Shown: positions 35,598-44,935, numbered from the stretch's first letter. The stretch is 64,000 nucleotides of DNA from Sphingobium sp. (GCA_009360885.1 SPEL01000002.1:310001-374000); one strand, 5' to 3'. Notes: a model not told the origin generated them from the sequence alone. Translations and numbers: made by a program.

Positions 35598-36896
35598 ATG
35601 ATCTTAAACCCTGCAACGGATACAGTGGCAAAGAATAGCTTCTATAGCTGGTATGCAGCAACAGTCCTTACACTTGCTTATGCATTGTCAGTAATAGACC
35701 GTCAAATCCTGTTATTGATGATTGGTCCAATAGAGCGTGAATTACACCTGACAGACATTGATTTTGCTTTGTTATCTGGCGGTGCATTTGGCATTTTTTA
35801 TGCTGTTTTTGGTATTCCTCTGGGCTGGGCCGCGGATCGTTTCTCTCGAAAATGGATAATAACCTTTGCTATCCTTTGCTGGAGCAGCATGACAATAGCA
35901 TCCGGCCTGTCAAACAGCTTTACTCAATTACTAATTGCCCGAATCGGTGTAGCCATTGGCGAGGCCGCTTTATCCCCCGCCGCACATTCCTTACTGGCGG
36001 ATTTTTTTCCAGCCACAAAACTACCAAAGGCCTTGAGCCTCTATAGTTCTGCACTTTTTATCGGAACAGCGGTGGCATTAATTGTCGGTGGCGGCATCCT
36101 TACTGCCCTGACGGCAGGCACACTCATTCTTCCGCTGGCGCTTTCTCCATGGCGGATAATTTTTCTATTATGCGGTATCCTCGGCCTGTTCCTCGCCCTG
36201 TGGATAATGGCGTTGCGTGAACCAGCCAGATATGGTGCCCGGTCAAATGGCCCCAATAGCCCCCAGCCCTCATTTTCTCTCCTCCACTATCTGACAGAGA
36301 ATAAGACGCAGGGCACCGCCCTGATAATAGGACCTGCGCTGATTGCAACGGTCAGCTTCATGGACTTTTGGTATCCGGAACTCTTCATACGCACATGGGG
36401 CTGGACAATAGCAGAATCGGGTCAAGCCAATGGATTATCATCTCTGATTTTTGGACCGCTCGGCATCATTTGTGCCGGTTTCTGGTCCAGCCGCTTACTC
36501 CGCAATGGCCATCATGATAGCTGCCTGCGACTTGCCGCCTGTGCAGCTCTGGCATTGGGGATAGCATCTTTTCTAATGCCGTTAATGCCGACGGCTACCT
36601 CTATGCTATGCCTGCTTGGACTATCTAAATTCATCATGGGTTTCACCCCTGTTCTCATTCCATCCGCGATTCAGCTCACTGTTCCTCACCATTTACGGGC
36701 ACAATATAGTGCGCTGTTTTTATTCGGGACGGGTGCCATCGGTATGTCCATGGGGCCTTTATCGCCGCCATTGATTAACAGCTTGATTTTCGCAGACCCT
36801 ATGATGATGCGCTATTCCCTCTCCATCGCCGCAATCCTCATTTCTATCCCTGCATGGCTCTGCGTAAGGGCGGGATATAAGGGAAAAATTGCATAA
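35598..36896 (+). CDS. MFS transporter (spinster-like)
   Basis: A 432-residue carrier of the major facilitator superfamily with 12 predicted helices. Helix 1 starts at YAATVLTLAYALSVIDRQIL, and the A-like loop between helices 2 and 3 reads GWAADRFSRKWIIT, followed by ARIGVAIGEAALSPAAHSLL. This pattern is typical of spinster-related MFS proteins in sphingomonads. The start at 35598 gives the usual N-terminus; a GTG at 35550 would add 16 residues. It is divergent from marR and probably regulated by it. Its substrate is unknown; it may move a product released by the nearby peptidases. Confidence 0.85.
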   Translation: MILNPATDTVAKNSFYSWYAATVLTLAYALSVIDRQILLLMIGPIERELHLTDIDFALLSGGAFGIFYAVFGIPLGWAADRFSRKWIITFAILCWSSMTIASGLSNSFTQLLIARIGVAIGEAALSPAAHSLLADFFPATKLPKALSLYSSALFIGTAVALIVGGGILTALTAGTLILPLALSPWRIIFLLCGILGLFLALWIMALREPARYGARSNGPNSPQPSFSLLHYLTENKTQGTALIIGPALIATVSFMDFWYPELFIRTWGWTIAESGQANGLSSLIFGPLGIICAGFWSSRLLRNGHHDSCLRLAACAALALGIASFLMPLMPTATSMLCLLGLSKFIMGFTPVLIPSAIQLTVPHHLRAQYSALFLFGTGAIGMSMGPLSPPLINSLIFADPMMMRYSLSIAAILISIPAWLCVRAGYKGKIA

Positions 36897-37428
36897 GTCG
36901 CAGACACCCAATAGCGCGCTTTATAAATCGCAGCCGAGCAATGCCCCCCACCCTAACCCCAGCAACTGCCAACGTGCGAGGCAAACGAGAAAGAAACTGC
37001 ACCAAGCTTATGCCAATAGCGCATATAACTATTATTAGCATTATATGAAATCGCCATGCAGCCACCCTGTCGCATCAAGATGATCCGCGGCACGAAATGG
37101 TATCTATAAACCATCGCATAGTGCCCCACCTCCCTAAAACGATGTGCCAATGGCAAGTAAGCATAAGCCTGCCTCCACTGCGCTCTAGCGGCCAAATCTT
37201 CCGCTTAATGAGGCTGACTGCACCAGCTTTGACTCCCTTAAATTAGCGTGAAATACCATTCGAGAGCCTCTGGGCGCCTCTCTTCGCAAGCTTCTTGTTG
37301 CCTCATTGCAACAGGGCATAAAACAATAAGACATAAAGCAGCAATAAATCAGAAAAGAATCTTGCATTTGTAGCAAGCTGTTCGCATTAGCACAGAGACT
37401 GAAAATCATTCTCAATAAGGGGGTCTTT
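36897..37428. other. Gene-free region before the siderophore receptor
   Basis: This gap of 532 bases shows no convincing gene on either strand. It carries short hairpins near 37262-37285 and 37305-37325, and a Fur-like box at 37401-37413 just before the receptor. Short open frames exist on the minus strand but have no ribosome sites or family features. Confidence 0.4.
37401..37413 (+). promoter_or_regulatory. Fur-like iron box before the receptor gene
   Basis: GAAAATCATTCTC is an imperfect palindrome resembling the Fur/Irr-type box GAGAATNATTCTC, 15 bases ahead of the GTG start. It fits iron repression of a siderophore receptor. Confidence 0.55.
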
Positions 37429-39780
37429 GTGTCTCGCTCACGGCTACGTCATCAATCCGCCGCTGTTCCGGCTTATCTTGCACTCAGTTGCGTCGGGCTT
37501 CTCGCCTCTCCGCCTGCACTCGCCCAGTCTTCTGACCAGTCCGAGGGTGACCAATCGCCTCAGCGTCTGGGCGGCGTAACCGTCACGGATACGACGATCA
37601 ACGAACAGGGTTATAAGGTCGATAAGGCCGACTCGCCCAAATATACCGCACCGCTGCTCAATACCCCCAAGACGGTTATCGTCTTGCCGGCTCAGGTAAT
37701 TCAGGAAAGCGGTTCTACCACCTTCGTCGAAGCATTGCGCACCGTGCCGGGTATTACTTTTGGCGCTGGCGAAGGCGGAAACCCGCAAGGGGATCGCCCA
37801 TTCATCCGTGGCTTCGATGCTCAGGGAAGCACCTATCTGGACAGCATTCGCAGCGTTGGCGGCCAGTCACGCGAAATCTTCGCGATTGAACAAATCGAAG
37901 TCGTCAAGGGCGGCGATTCCACAATGGGTGGGCGCGGCAGTGCCGGGGGCAGCATCAATCTGGTCAGCAAGATGCCACATATGGGCACCGATGCTCATGC
38001 CGACCTTGCCTATGGCACAGCCGACTATAAGCGCGCCACCGTGGATGCAAACGTGCAGATCGGCGATATGGCAGCGGTTCGCCTGAACGCCATGTGGCAT
38101 GATGCCGATGTCGCCGGACGCGATGTTGTGAATTACAACCGCTGGGGCATTTCACCATCCTTCGCACTGGGCCTCGACACGCCGACCCGTGCCTATCTGA
38201 ACTATTATCACCTCCAAAGCGACGACATGCCAGATCCCGGCATTCCGTTCGAGCGTCAGGGCAACGCTACTCAGGTAAAGACCGTTGACCAATTACACAT
38301 TGGCCCGGCGGAAGTCATCAATGGGCGCAATATCGACCGCAGCACTTTTTACGGGCTGGCGAACCGCGATTTCCGCAAAACAAATGTCGATGAACTGCTG
38401 TTCCGCTTTGAACATGACCTGAGCGACACCATCCGCATTCGCAACACCGCAAAATTCGCCAATGTGAAGCAGGCATACATCCTCAGCCAGCCCGATGACA
38501 GTCAGGGCAATGTCGCCAATGGCAAGCTCTGGCGCCGGGTGAACACACGCCATAGCAACGTGAATGCGCTGACCGATCAGATCGACCTTTCAGGGACCTT
38601 TGAAACCGCCGCCATCAAGCATAGCTTCTCGGTCGGTTTTGAAGGGAGCTGGGAACAATCACGACGCGGTAGCTATTCCGTCAACACCTCTCCGCGCTGC
38701 ACCAACAGCGGGGCCGGGGCGACAGGCACCAGCGAAATCGGCGCCCTGTCCAACTATAACTGCACCAGCATTTTCAACCCCAATCCTTATGATCCGTGGG
38801 TCAACTATGCGGCCGATGGTGTGACGCCTACGCCCATCGTCAAAAACCCGATCAACGGCATAACCGAAGCAACAACTTACGCACTCTACGCCGCTGATAC
38901 CGTCACGATCACCGATGCGCTGATCCTCAATCTGGGCCTGCGTTATGACTGGTACAAAACCACCAGCAAGGCGATTGCGACCACTGGCATTACAGAATTA
39001 GACCTGAAGGATAATTTCCTGAACTATCAGGTCGGTCTTGTTTTCAAGCCGCAGCCTAACGGCAGCCTCTATGTTTCCTATGCGAAATCGACAACCCCTC
39101 CCGGCAGCATGATTGGCGAAGGGGCAGAAGGCAATACGCTGACCAGCACGGCGCTTATTTCACTGGACGACCTCAAGGCTGAGGAGACGAAATCCTATGA
39201 AGTCGGCACCAAATGGGAGTTTTTTGATGCCGCGCTGGGCCTGAATCTGGCTCTGTTCCGTACCGAAACAACCAATGCACGCACCACAGGCCCCACCGGC
39301 TTGCTGGAATATGTCGGCGAACGCCGCATTGATGGGGTAGAGGTCGGCTTTAATGGCAAGCCATTGCCTTTCTGGAGCATTTTTGGCGGCTATACCTATA
39401 TGGATTCGGAAGTACGCAATGCCGGCGCGGGCAATGTGAACAATGGCAAACCCTTCCCGAATACGCCGAAGCATAGCTTCACCGCCTGGACGACGTTCGA
39501 TATCGCTGATCGTTTCCAGATCGGCGGGGGCGCCATCTATAATTCCAAACAATATGGCGGCTTCGGGACGGTTGCCAATGTTGGTACGGTCGAACGCTAT
39601 GTTCCCGACTATTGGCGCTTTGACGCCACCGCAAAGGTCAATATCACCGAAAATGTTGCGGTACGGGTCAATGTGCAGAATCTGACCAACAAGAAATATT
39701 ATGACCGGACCTATTCAACCCACTTCGCGTCGATGGCACCGGGCCGGTCCGCTTTTGCTACGCTTTCGCTGAAATATTAA
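37429..39780 (+). CDS. TonB-dependent siderophore receptor (Fiu/PiuA-like)
   Basis: A 783-residue receptor starting at GTG with AAGGGGG before it. The signal peptide (AYLALSCVGLLASPPALAQS) is followed by the TonB box region GGVTVTDTTINE. The plug has YTAPLLNTPKTVIVLPAQVI, EALRTVPGITFGAGEGGNP and DRPFIRGFDAQGSTYLDSIR, and EVVKGGDSTMGGRGSAGGSI, all typical of catecholate siderophore receptors such as Fiu and PiuA. The last residues are FATLSLKY. It is followed by a Sel1 protein, TonB and PiuC, an arrangement seen for piuA loci. An iron box precedes it. Confidence 0.92.
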   Translation: MSRSRLRHQSAAVPAYLALSCVGLLASPPALAQSSDQSEGDQSPQRLGGVTVTDTTINEQGYKVDKADSPKYTAPLLNTPKTVIVLPAQVIQESGSTTFVEALRTVPGITFGAGEGGNPQGDRPFIRGFDAQGSTYLDSIRSVGGQSREIFAIEQIEVVKGGDSTMGGRGSAGGSINLVSKMPHMGTDAHADLAYGTADYKRATVDANVQIGDMAAVRLNAMWHDADVAGRDVVNYNRWGISPSFALGLDTPTRAYLNYYHLQSDDMPDPGIPFERQGNATQVKTVDQLHIGPAEVINGRNIDRSTFYGLANRDFRKTNVDELLFRFEHDLSDTIRIRNTAKFANVKQAYILSQPDDSQGNVANGKLWRRVNTRHSNVNALTDQIDLSGTFETAAIKHSFSVGFEGSWEQSRRGSYSVNTSPRCTNSGAGATGTSEIGALSNYNCTSIFNPNPYDPWVNYAADGVTPTPIVKNPINGITEATTYALYAADTVTITDALILNLGLRYDWYKTTSKAIATTGITELDLKDNFLNYQVGLVFKPQPNGSLYVSYAKSTTPPGSMIGEGAEGNTLTSTALISLDDLKAEETKSYEVGTKWEFFDAALGLNLALFRTETTNARTTGPTGLLEYVGERRIDGVEVGFNGKPLPFWSIFGGYTYMDSEVRNAGAGNVNNGKPFPNTPKHSFTAWTTFDIADRFQIGGGAIYNSKQYGGFGTVANVGTVERYVPDYWRFDATAKVNITENVAVRVNVQNLTNKKYYDRTYSTHFASMAPGRSAFATLSLKY

Positions 39781-39858
39781 TCGACCGTTTCAGCAGAAGG
39801 ATGACGCCCGTTCCCTCATTGGGGAGCGGGCTTTGTCCCTTTTCGGGGAGAAAATCCA

Positions 39859-40587
39859 ATGAAGCTGACATATGCAGAAATCAGGGATTGGACCGAGGAA
39901 GAGACGCGCAAACGCCTCACATCGTCAGAGACAGAGGTGGCGCAGATTATGAAGGTGGCAGCGCAGGCCGGGGTAACGGAAGCGCAGGCTCTTTATGGGC
40001 AGATTCTACTCGACGGCAAGGGAGTGGTACAGGACCAGACAGAGGCTTTGCGCTGGTTTTCTGAAGCAGCGAAGGCCGGTCATGCGATGGCAATGAACAT
40101 GGTGGGGCGCTGCTGCGAACATGGCTGGGGCACGCAAGTCAATAAATCGCTCGCCGCCCAATGGTATGAGGCCGCAGCCAAACGTGACCTCGATTGGGGC
40201 ATGTATAATCTGGCCACACTCTACTGTCTGGGTGAAGGCGTTACCATGAACCGCGAGGAAGCATTTCGGCTATTTAGTCAGGCCGCCGAGCTGGGCCACG
40301 CCAAATCCGTCAACATGCTTGGTGGCTTCTATGAGGATGGCTGGGTCGTGGAACAGGACATGGCCATGGCCGCCAGCCTATATTATAAGGCCGCACAACG
40401 CGGGGACTTTCGCGGCGAATTCAACCATGCACGTATGTTGATCGACGCAGGGCAAATAGACGAAGCAGCAGTATGGCTGCGCAAATTGCATGCCAGCGCA
40501 ACATCAGCGTTTTTGCAGAAGGTTGCTGGCTGGCTATCCCAACGTCAGGACCCTGCTTTGCTTCAGTTGGCCGGAGAGCTAGGATAA
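39859..40587 (+). CDS. Sel1-repeat protein of the iron locus
   Basis: A 242-residue helical-repeat protein. Sel1 units are visible as AQALYGQILLDGKGVVQDQT, EALRWFSEAAKAGHAMAMNM, AAQWYEAAAKRDLDWGMYNL and ATLYCLGEGVTMNREEAFRL, about 36 residues each. There is no signal peptide. Such proteins are commonly found between PiuA-type receptors and PiuC, where they may act as a scaffold; their exact role is not known. GGGGAGAA lies just before the start. Confidence 0.88.
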   Translation: MKLTYAEIRDWTEEETRKRLTSSETEVAQIMKVAAQAGVTEAQALYGQILLDGKGVVQDQTEALRWFSEAAKAGHAMAMNMVGRCCEHGWGTQVNKSLAAQWYEAAAKRDLDWGMYNLATLYCLGEGVTMNREEAFRLFSQAAELGHAKSVNMLGGFYEDGWVVEQDMAMAASLYYKAAQRGDFRGEFNHARMLIDAGQIDEAAVWLRKLHASATSAFLQKVAGWLSQRQDPALLQLAGELG

Positions 40588-40969
40588 TCATTTCCACCTC
40601 GGACCAACTCATTCCCCCCATTAATAAATACCGCTTCGTCCATGTCCATGTAGCCGATTTTGCAGAACATGAAGACAATAATAATGATAATCATTATTAT
40701 TGAGTGGTAAGTTATAGCAAAATTGGTTGCCCCCTCACGCATGATGAGACTGATTTTTCACTCAGTAACAGAGAACCTCCATCTGCCTGACCCACATATG
40801 CGGCCATATTCAAGTCATCCATGGGTCAAAATGACATCTGCTCGGTAGTGTGCATAGCAATAATGAACTCGACGAATCACTGAACATTTGATATGCAAAC
40901 GCTTCGCAATAGTATGGGTTGATTAGACAACCCCGGCAGGGTTCAAAGAATTTGACACTTCACGCTACA
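40588..40969. other. Intergenic region carrying a Fur box, upstream of tonB
   Basis: This gap of 382 bases has no gene. Its main content is a 27-base perfect palindrome at 40676-40702 (listed separately). The rest shows no RNA or repeat that I could recognise. Confidence 0.5.
40676..40702. promoter_or_regulatory. Strong Fur box (27-base palindrome)
   Basis: A perfect 13+1+13 dyad centred on A at 40689, whose core ATAATGATAATCATTAT matches the Fur consensus GATAATGATAATCATTATC closely. It lies 268 bases upstream of tonB and is the best operator match in the window. Confidence 0.85.
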
Positions 40970-41707
40970 ATGGTCCGTGACGTCGAAATGGGCGACACGT
41001 CAGATAGTGCGCCGCCTGCGGTGGGCAGGACCATCCCTGCCCCGCCTTCCTGGCAACCATCACGTTATGGCGAAGGGCAAAAGCCTAATATTCTGGCGAT
41101 GGCCGGGTCGATCGCCATTGTTGGCGGCCTGCTTGCCGCACTCTTCACCATGAATATTGTGAAAGCGCATATCGAAAGGAGCAAACTCGCGGTGTTTGAG
41201 GTGCTTTCGCCGCCCGAACCACCGCCGCCACCTGCTCCCCCAAAACCACAACCAGACCCAGTTATGCAGGCGCATACCCCTTCGCCCGTTGTTGCCCCTG
41301 CGCCTCTGGTTCAGATGCCGTCCCCCTCCCCGCCAATCATGACGTCGCCGACACCGCCTCCGCCGGAAATTTCGATTCCGGGGCCGCCTGCTCCTAAACC
41401 CGGACCTGCCCCGGCGATAGAAAGCGCGGGAGACCTCTCCTCAAAAATGATCTCCGCGACCCCGCCCCGCTACCCTGTTGAATCACGGCGCAAACGGGAA
41501 CAGGGAACTGTCCTGTTGCTGGTGCTGCTGGACGCAAACGGTAGTGTGGCCAATATCAGCATCTCCAAAAGCAGTGGCTATGACCGCCTCGACCAGGCCG
41601 CATTAACGGCGGTTCGTCGCTGGCGCTGGTCCCCTACCATTCGCGGAGGAAACCCCGTGATGGTCAAAGGCATTATTGAAATCCCGTTCGTATTGCAGGA
41701 CAGATGA
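40970..41707 (+). CDS. tonB: TonB energy-transducing protein
   Basis: A 245-residue TonB. One N-terminal membrane helix (SIAIVGGLLAALFTMNIVKA) is followed by a long Pro-rich periplasmic spacer (PPEPPPPPAPPKPQPDP and later Pro runs). The C-terminal TonB domain holds YPVESRRKREQGTVLLLVLL, SSGYDRLDQAALTAVRRWRW and a final IPFVLQ. It couples the proton gradient to outer-membrane receptors and is likely the transducer for the neighbouring siderophore receptor. The start is not certain: 40970 and 40988 are both in frame and neither has a strong ribosome site. Confidence 0.9.
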   Translation: MVRDVEMGDTSDSAPPAVGRTIPAPPSWQPSRYGEGQKPNILAMAGSIAIVGGLLAALFTMNIVKAHIERSKLAVFEVLSPPEPPPPPAPPKPQPDPVMQAHTPSPVVAPAPLVQMPSPSPPIMTSPTPPPPEISIPGPPAPKPGPAPAIESAGDLSSKMISATPPRYPVESRRKREQGTVLLLVLLDANGSVANISISKSSGYDRLDQAALTAVRRWRWSPTIRGGNPVMVKGIIEIPFVLQDR

Positions 41708-41813
41708 GAACAGATACACGCTCTTCCGCCGCGTGGCGGTGCCAGTATATGCCGAACCATCAGCCATCATTAACCACCCCCGCAAATAGCAGGGCGATAG
41801 GATCATCTGCGGC

Positions 41814-42494
41814 ATGATGCTCAAGATTCCAGAAGTCCTCTCCGACGCAGAGGTCAGACATATTCGCCAGCTTCTCGATCAGACATTGTGGGAAGATGGC
41901 CGTGTGACGGCTGGGCATCAGGCCATCAACGTAAAGAGCAACCTGCAATTACCGCTGGAAAGCCCGATTGCGCGTGATCTGGGCGGTATCATTCTTGATC
42001 GGTTGAGCAGAACCCCGCTATTCATCGCAGCGGCCCTCCCTCTGCGCGTGCTGCCACCCCGGTTCAACCGCTATGAGGGCGGCGGCACCTATGGCAACCA
42101 TGTCGATAACGCCCTGTTCCGCGTCCCCGGAACCGATGCTTATCTCCGCACCGACATTTCCTGCACGCTGTTCCTCAATGATCCTGACGAATATGAAGGC
42201 GGCGAACTCATCGTTGAGGATAGCTATGGCGACCATCGGGTAAAATTACCGGCGGGGGACATGGTTATCTATCCCGGCACCAGCCATCATCGCGTTACCC
42301 CTGTCACAAAGGGCGTTCGCCTCGCCTCCTTCTTCTGGACGCAGAGCCTCGTCCCGTCGGAGGTCCAGCGCAGAACCTTGTTTGAACTCGATAGCGCAAT
42401 CCAGCATTTAACCGCCGACCATCCCGACCATATCTCCATAGCCCCGCTCACCGGCGTCTATCACAATCTGCTGCGGCAATGGTCAATCACATGA
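41814..42494 (+). CDS. piuC: PKHD-type Fe(II)/2-oxoglutarate hydroxylase PiuC
   Basis: A 226-residue protein. Residues in the double-stranded beta-helix carry the iron ligands: GNHVDNALF with the HxD pair near residue 98 and the distal His in GTSHHRVTPVTKGVR near residue 160, with the Arg for 2-oxoglutarate just after. RFNRYEGGGTYGNHVD and LNDPDEYEGGELIVED are typical of PiuC/YbiX. PiuC works with PiuA-type receptors in iron acquisition; its substrate is not firmly known. The stop overlaps the start of the next gene as ATGA. Confidence 0.93.
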   Translation: MMLKIPEVLSDAEVRHIRQLLDQTLWEDGRVTAGHQAINVKSNLQLPLESPIARDLGGIILDRLSRTPLFIAAALPLRVLPPRFNRYEGGGTYGNHVDNALFRVPGTDAYLRTDISCTLFLNDPDEYEGGELIVEDSYGDHRVKLPAGDMVIYPGTSHHRVTPVTKGVRLASFFWTQSLVPSEVQRRTLFELDSAIQHLTADHPDHISIAPLTGVYHNLLRQWSIT

Positions 42495-43624
42495 CCGGGC
42501 TATCGGCACAGCAGCCTCCTCTAACGACTATTCCCAGCGACATCCGTACTCTGGCCGATTATGAACGGCTCGCCCAAAACCATATATCGCCGGATGCATG
42601 GCGGCACATTCAGGCCGGCGCCGGTGGGGAAACGTCTCTAGGCGCGAACAGGGCGCAATTTGATCGCTTCCATCTTGTCCCCCGGATGCTGTCAGACATG
42701 CGCGGCGCGACAACCGAAGTGCATTTGTTCGGGCTGCGTCATGCCGCCCCCATTTTGCTCGCCCCGGTCGCCTATCATCGGCTTGCCCGTCCACAGGGGG
42801 AAGTGGCGACTATCAGCGCCGCAACAGCACTCGATATAACGATGGTGGCCAGCACATTATCCAGCATATCGCTGGAGGACATAGCCGGAGCAGCCCGCGC
42901 AGCGGCGGCAGAGTTGAGACGCCCCGCTCCGCCCCCACTCTGGTTCCAGCTCTATTTTCAGCCTGACCGCGCCTATACGCTTGATCTGGTCCGGCGCGCA
43001 GAAATCGCAGGCTATCAGGTTCTGGTGTTCACGGTGGACGCATCGGTCAAACGATCGGACTTCGCGTTGCCAGCAGATGTGGAGGCCGCCAATCTTCGTG
43101 GAATGCCCAGATTGTCACAGAGCGCCAATGCGGCAGAGGGACGGATCGTGTTTGGAACGCCGCTGCTCGATGCAGCACCGACATGGGATGACCTTGGCTG
43201 GCTGCGCTCTGTCACGCAATTACCGATTGTCGTGAAGGGGTTGCTCTCGCCCGATGATGCTAAGCTCACCATGGACCATGGGGCAGACGGCATCATCGTT
43301 TCCAACCATGGCGGACGGGTAATGGATGGCCTTATCCCGCCTGTGGACGCTCTACCCGCGATGGTCGAAGCGGTGGAGGATAAAATTCCGCTGCTACTCG
43401 ATAGCGGCGTGCGGCACGGTACGGATGTGCTTAAGGCTCTAGCGCTCGGTGCGCGGGCCGTGCTGGTTGGCCGCCCCCAAATACATGCTTTGGCTGTCGC
43501 TGGCATAGGAGGCGTCGCCCATATGCTGCAAATTTTGCGGGCAGAGCTTGAACTGGCGATGGCACAAACGGGGTGCCGCTCTCCTGATACAATTACGCGT
43601 CATATCCTTAGGGACAGGACCTAG
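42491..43624 (+). CDS. FMN-dependent alpha-hydroxy-acid oxidizing protein
   Basis: A 377-residue enzyme of the LldD/glycolate oxidase/mandelate dehydrogenase family. Early parts are YERLAQNHISPDAWRHIQAG and FDRFHLVPRML. The FMN site includes LLAPVAYHRLARPQGE and VVKGLLSPDDAKLTMDHGAD. The catalytic His and the substrate Arg are in IIVSNHGGRVMDG, and LLLDSGVRHGTDVLKALALG with VGRP completes the phosphate site. It oxidises an L-2-hydroxy acid to the oxo acid. The start overlaps the piuC stop as ATGA, so it is coupled to an iron gene. It is also only 1.5 kb from benzoylformate decarboxylase, so mandelate is a possible substrate; lactate is an alternative. Confidence 0.88.
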   Translation: MTGLSAQQPPLTTIPSDIRTLADYERLAQNHISPDAWRHIQAGAGGETSLGANRAQFDRFHLVPRMLSDMRGATTEVHLFGLRHAAPILLAPVAYHRLARPQGEVATISAATALDITMVASTLSSISLEDIAGAARAAAAELRRPAPPPLWFQLYFQPDRAYTLDLVRRAEIAGYQVLVFTVDASVKRSDFALPADVEAANLRGMPRLSQSANAAEGRIVFGTPLLDAAPTWDDLGWLRSVTQLPIVVKGLLSPDDAKLTMDHGADGIIVSNHGGRVMDGLIPPVDALPAMVEAVEDKIPLLLDSGVRHGTDVLKALALGARAVLVGRPQIHALAVAGIGGVAHMLQILRAELELAMAQTGCRSPDTITRHILRDRT

Positions 43625-43738
43625 CCTTAAACCACCTCATACGTGCCGCCATTCATCTCATTTCTGGGAACTGCCCGATCCGCCATTCATTGATTCTATG
43701 CGTCACCATTCGACGCAAAAACATGAGAGGAATGTAAG

Positions 43739-43888
43739 ATGGGTAACCAAAATCAGACGCCTGACTTCGATCCGAACAAACAGCAGCCAGGCAAGAACCC
43801 TTCGCAGCAACAGCAGCAGCAAAACCCCAATGAACGGGGCAAGCAGCAAGGGGATAATGCGCGCGACAATGAACGCCGCCAACATTAA
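43739..43888 (+). CDS. Small Gln/Asn-rich protein (49 residues)
   Basis: A 49-residue open frame with GAGAGGA before its ATG and a strong terminator after it, so it is probably real. It is unusually rich in Gln, Asn, Arg and Lys (FDPNKQQPGKNPS, then six glutamines in a row) and has no hydrophobic segment, so it is likely disordered and hydrophilic. No family is recognised. Similar tiny hydrophilic proteins are often stress-induced, but that is only an analogy. Confidence 0.7.
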   Translation: MGNQNQTPDFDPNKQQPGKNPSQQQQQQNPNERGKQQGDNARDNERRQH

Positions 43889-43905
43889 TTCTCCCATAAA
43901 ATGAA

Positions 43906-43937
43906 GGAAAAGGCCGTTCATCAGGGCGGCCTTTTCC
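43906..43937 (+). terminator. Rho-independent terminator after the 49-residue gene
   Basis: Stem GGAAAAGGCCG/CGGCCTTTTCC (43906-43916 with 43927-43937), perfect over 11 bp with a 10-base loop, followed by ATTTT. It starts 17 bases after the stop. Confidence 0.8.
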
Positions 43938-44007
43938 ATTTTACAGAATAGAGGCTGAGATCATACCCTTAGCGTCATGGCCCTAAGCGCCACAATCTAT
44001 CGATCAT

Positions 44008-44907
44008 TCAGATGATAATATCGCGGGCAATGGTTGAGAAATTCCGGGACGCACTCTGCATGAAACCGCTCGATCTGCGGTAAATCTCAAACTTCCGGGC
44101 AAATCTCATTTCCGCGACATCATATGTTCGCACGATATTGGCCGCAACATAATCCGATAATATCTGCATAGGCAGCCACCCCAGCACATCATTATTAAGA
44201 ACGAAGCCGATTTGAGCGCCCACGGAATTGGTTTCAACGGCCAGATTAGGCATGGAACGGCCCGCGCGCTTCAGCAAGTCCTCAAAAATTGTCCGGGGGC
44301 TTCCCCCAGTGTGGAGCATAACCCAGCTATGCCTGAGGCATGTATCGAGATCTGTGCAATCAGCAGGCAGACTGCTGAGATCAGCCCTGCTAAAAATCGC
44401 CCATTGGTCCGCAACCCGACATTGGCCAAGGCTGATAATATCATCCTCCACCAATCCCGCCGTGCCGATCATCAGATCAATTTTTCTCTCCCGCAGCGCA
44501 TCCATTAATTCGCCATCAGGTGCCTCCAGAAAACTGACCGCAATGCCGGGATATTCAGCACGAAACCGGCCAATGGCACGCGGCACCAATAACCGCCCCA
44601 GCGCAGCCACCGCGCCAATTCGCAGGCCACCACGCCCCAGATTATGCAGTTCCGCCACGGCTTCTGCCGCCTGTTCCATTTCATGTAATATGACCCGCGT
44701 CCTCTGGGCCATCACCTCCCCCGATGCCGTCAGCGCCATCCCTTTACTGTGCCGCTCGAACAGAGGGCCACCCAGTTGCAGCTCCATCTCTTTGATATGA
44801 CGACTGAGGGAGGGCTGCATCATATTCATGGCCTGAGCCGCCCTGCCCAATGAACCATGGTCGACGACAGCGATGAAGGCCTGAAGCTGGCGGGTCGAAA
44901 AAGTCAT
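44008..44907 (-). CDS. LysR-family transcriptional regulator
   Basis: A 299-residue regulator. The N-terminal helix-turn-helix is FIAVVDHGSLGRAAQAMNMM followed by QPSLSRHIKEMELQLGGPLF. The effector domain starts near residue 90 (GGLRIGAVAALGRLLVPRAI). It is divergent from the benzoylformate decarboxylase gene with 193 bases between their starts, and the shared region has a palindrome that fits a LysR site. It therefore probably activates mdlC, the receptor and the carrier in response to an aromatic acid. Confidence 0.92.
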   Translation of the reverse strand: MTFSTRQLQAFIAVVDHGSLGRAAQAMNMMQPSLSRHIKEMELQLGGPLFERHSKGMALTASGEVMAQRTRVILHEMEQAAEAVAELHNLGRGGLRIGAVAALGRLLVPRAIGRFRAEYPGIAVSFLEAPDGELMDALRERKIDLMIGTAGLVEDDIISLGQCRVADQWAIFSRADLSSLPADCTDLDTCLRHSWVMLHTGGSPRTIFEDLLKRAGRSMPNLAVETNSVGAQIGFVLNNDVLGWLPMQILSDYVAANIVRTYDVAEMRFARKFEIYRRSSGFMQSASRNFSTIARDIII

Positions 44908-44935
44908 AGAAAAATTCTAATGCTTTGCTCTGATA

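Noticed and set aside
36897-37195. Short minus-strand frames of 73-80 codons before the siderophore receptor
   Set aside because: They lack ribosome sites, family features and consistent composition, and they overlap each other in different frames.
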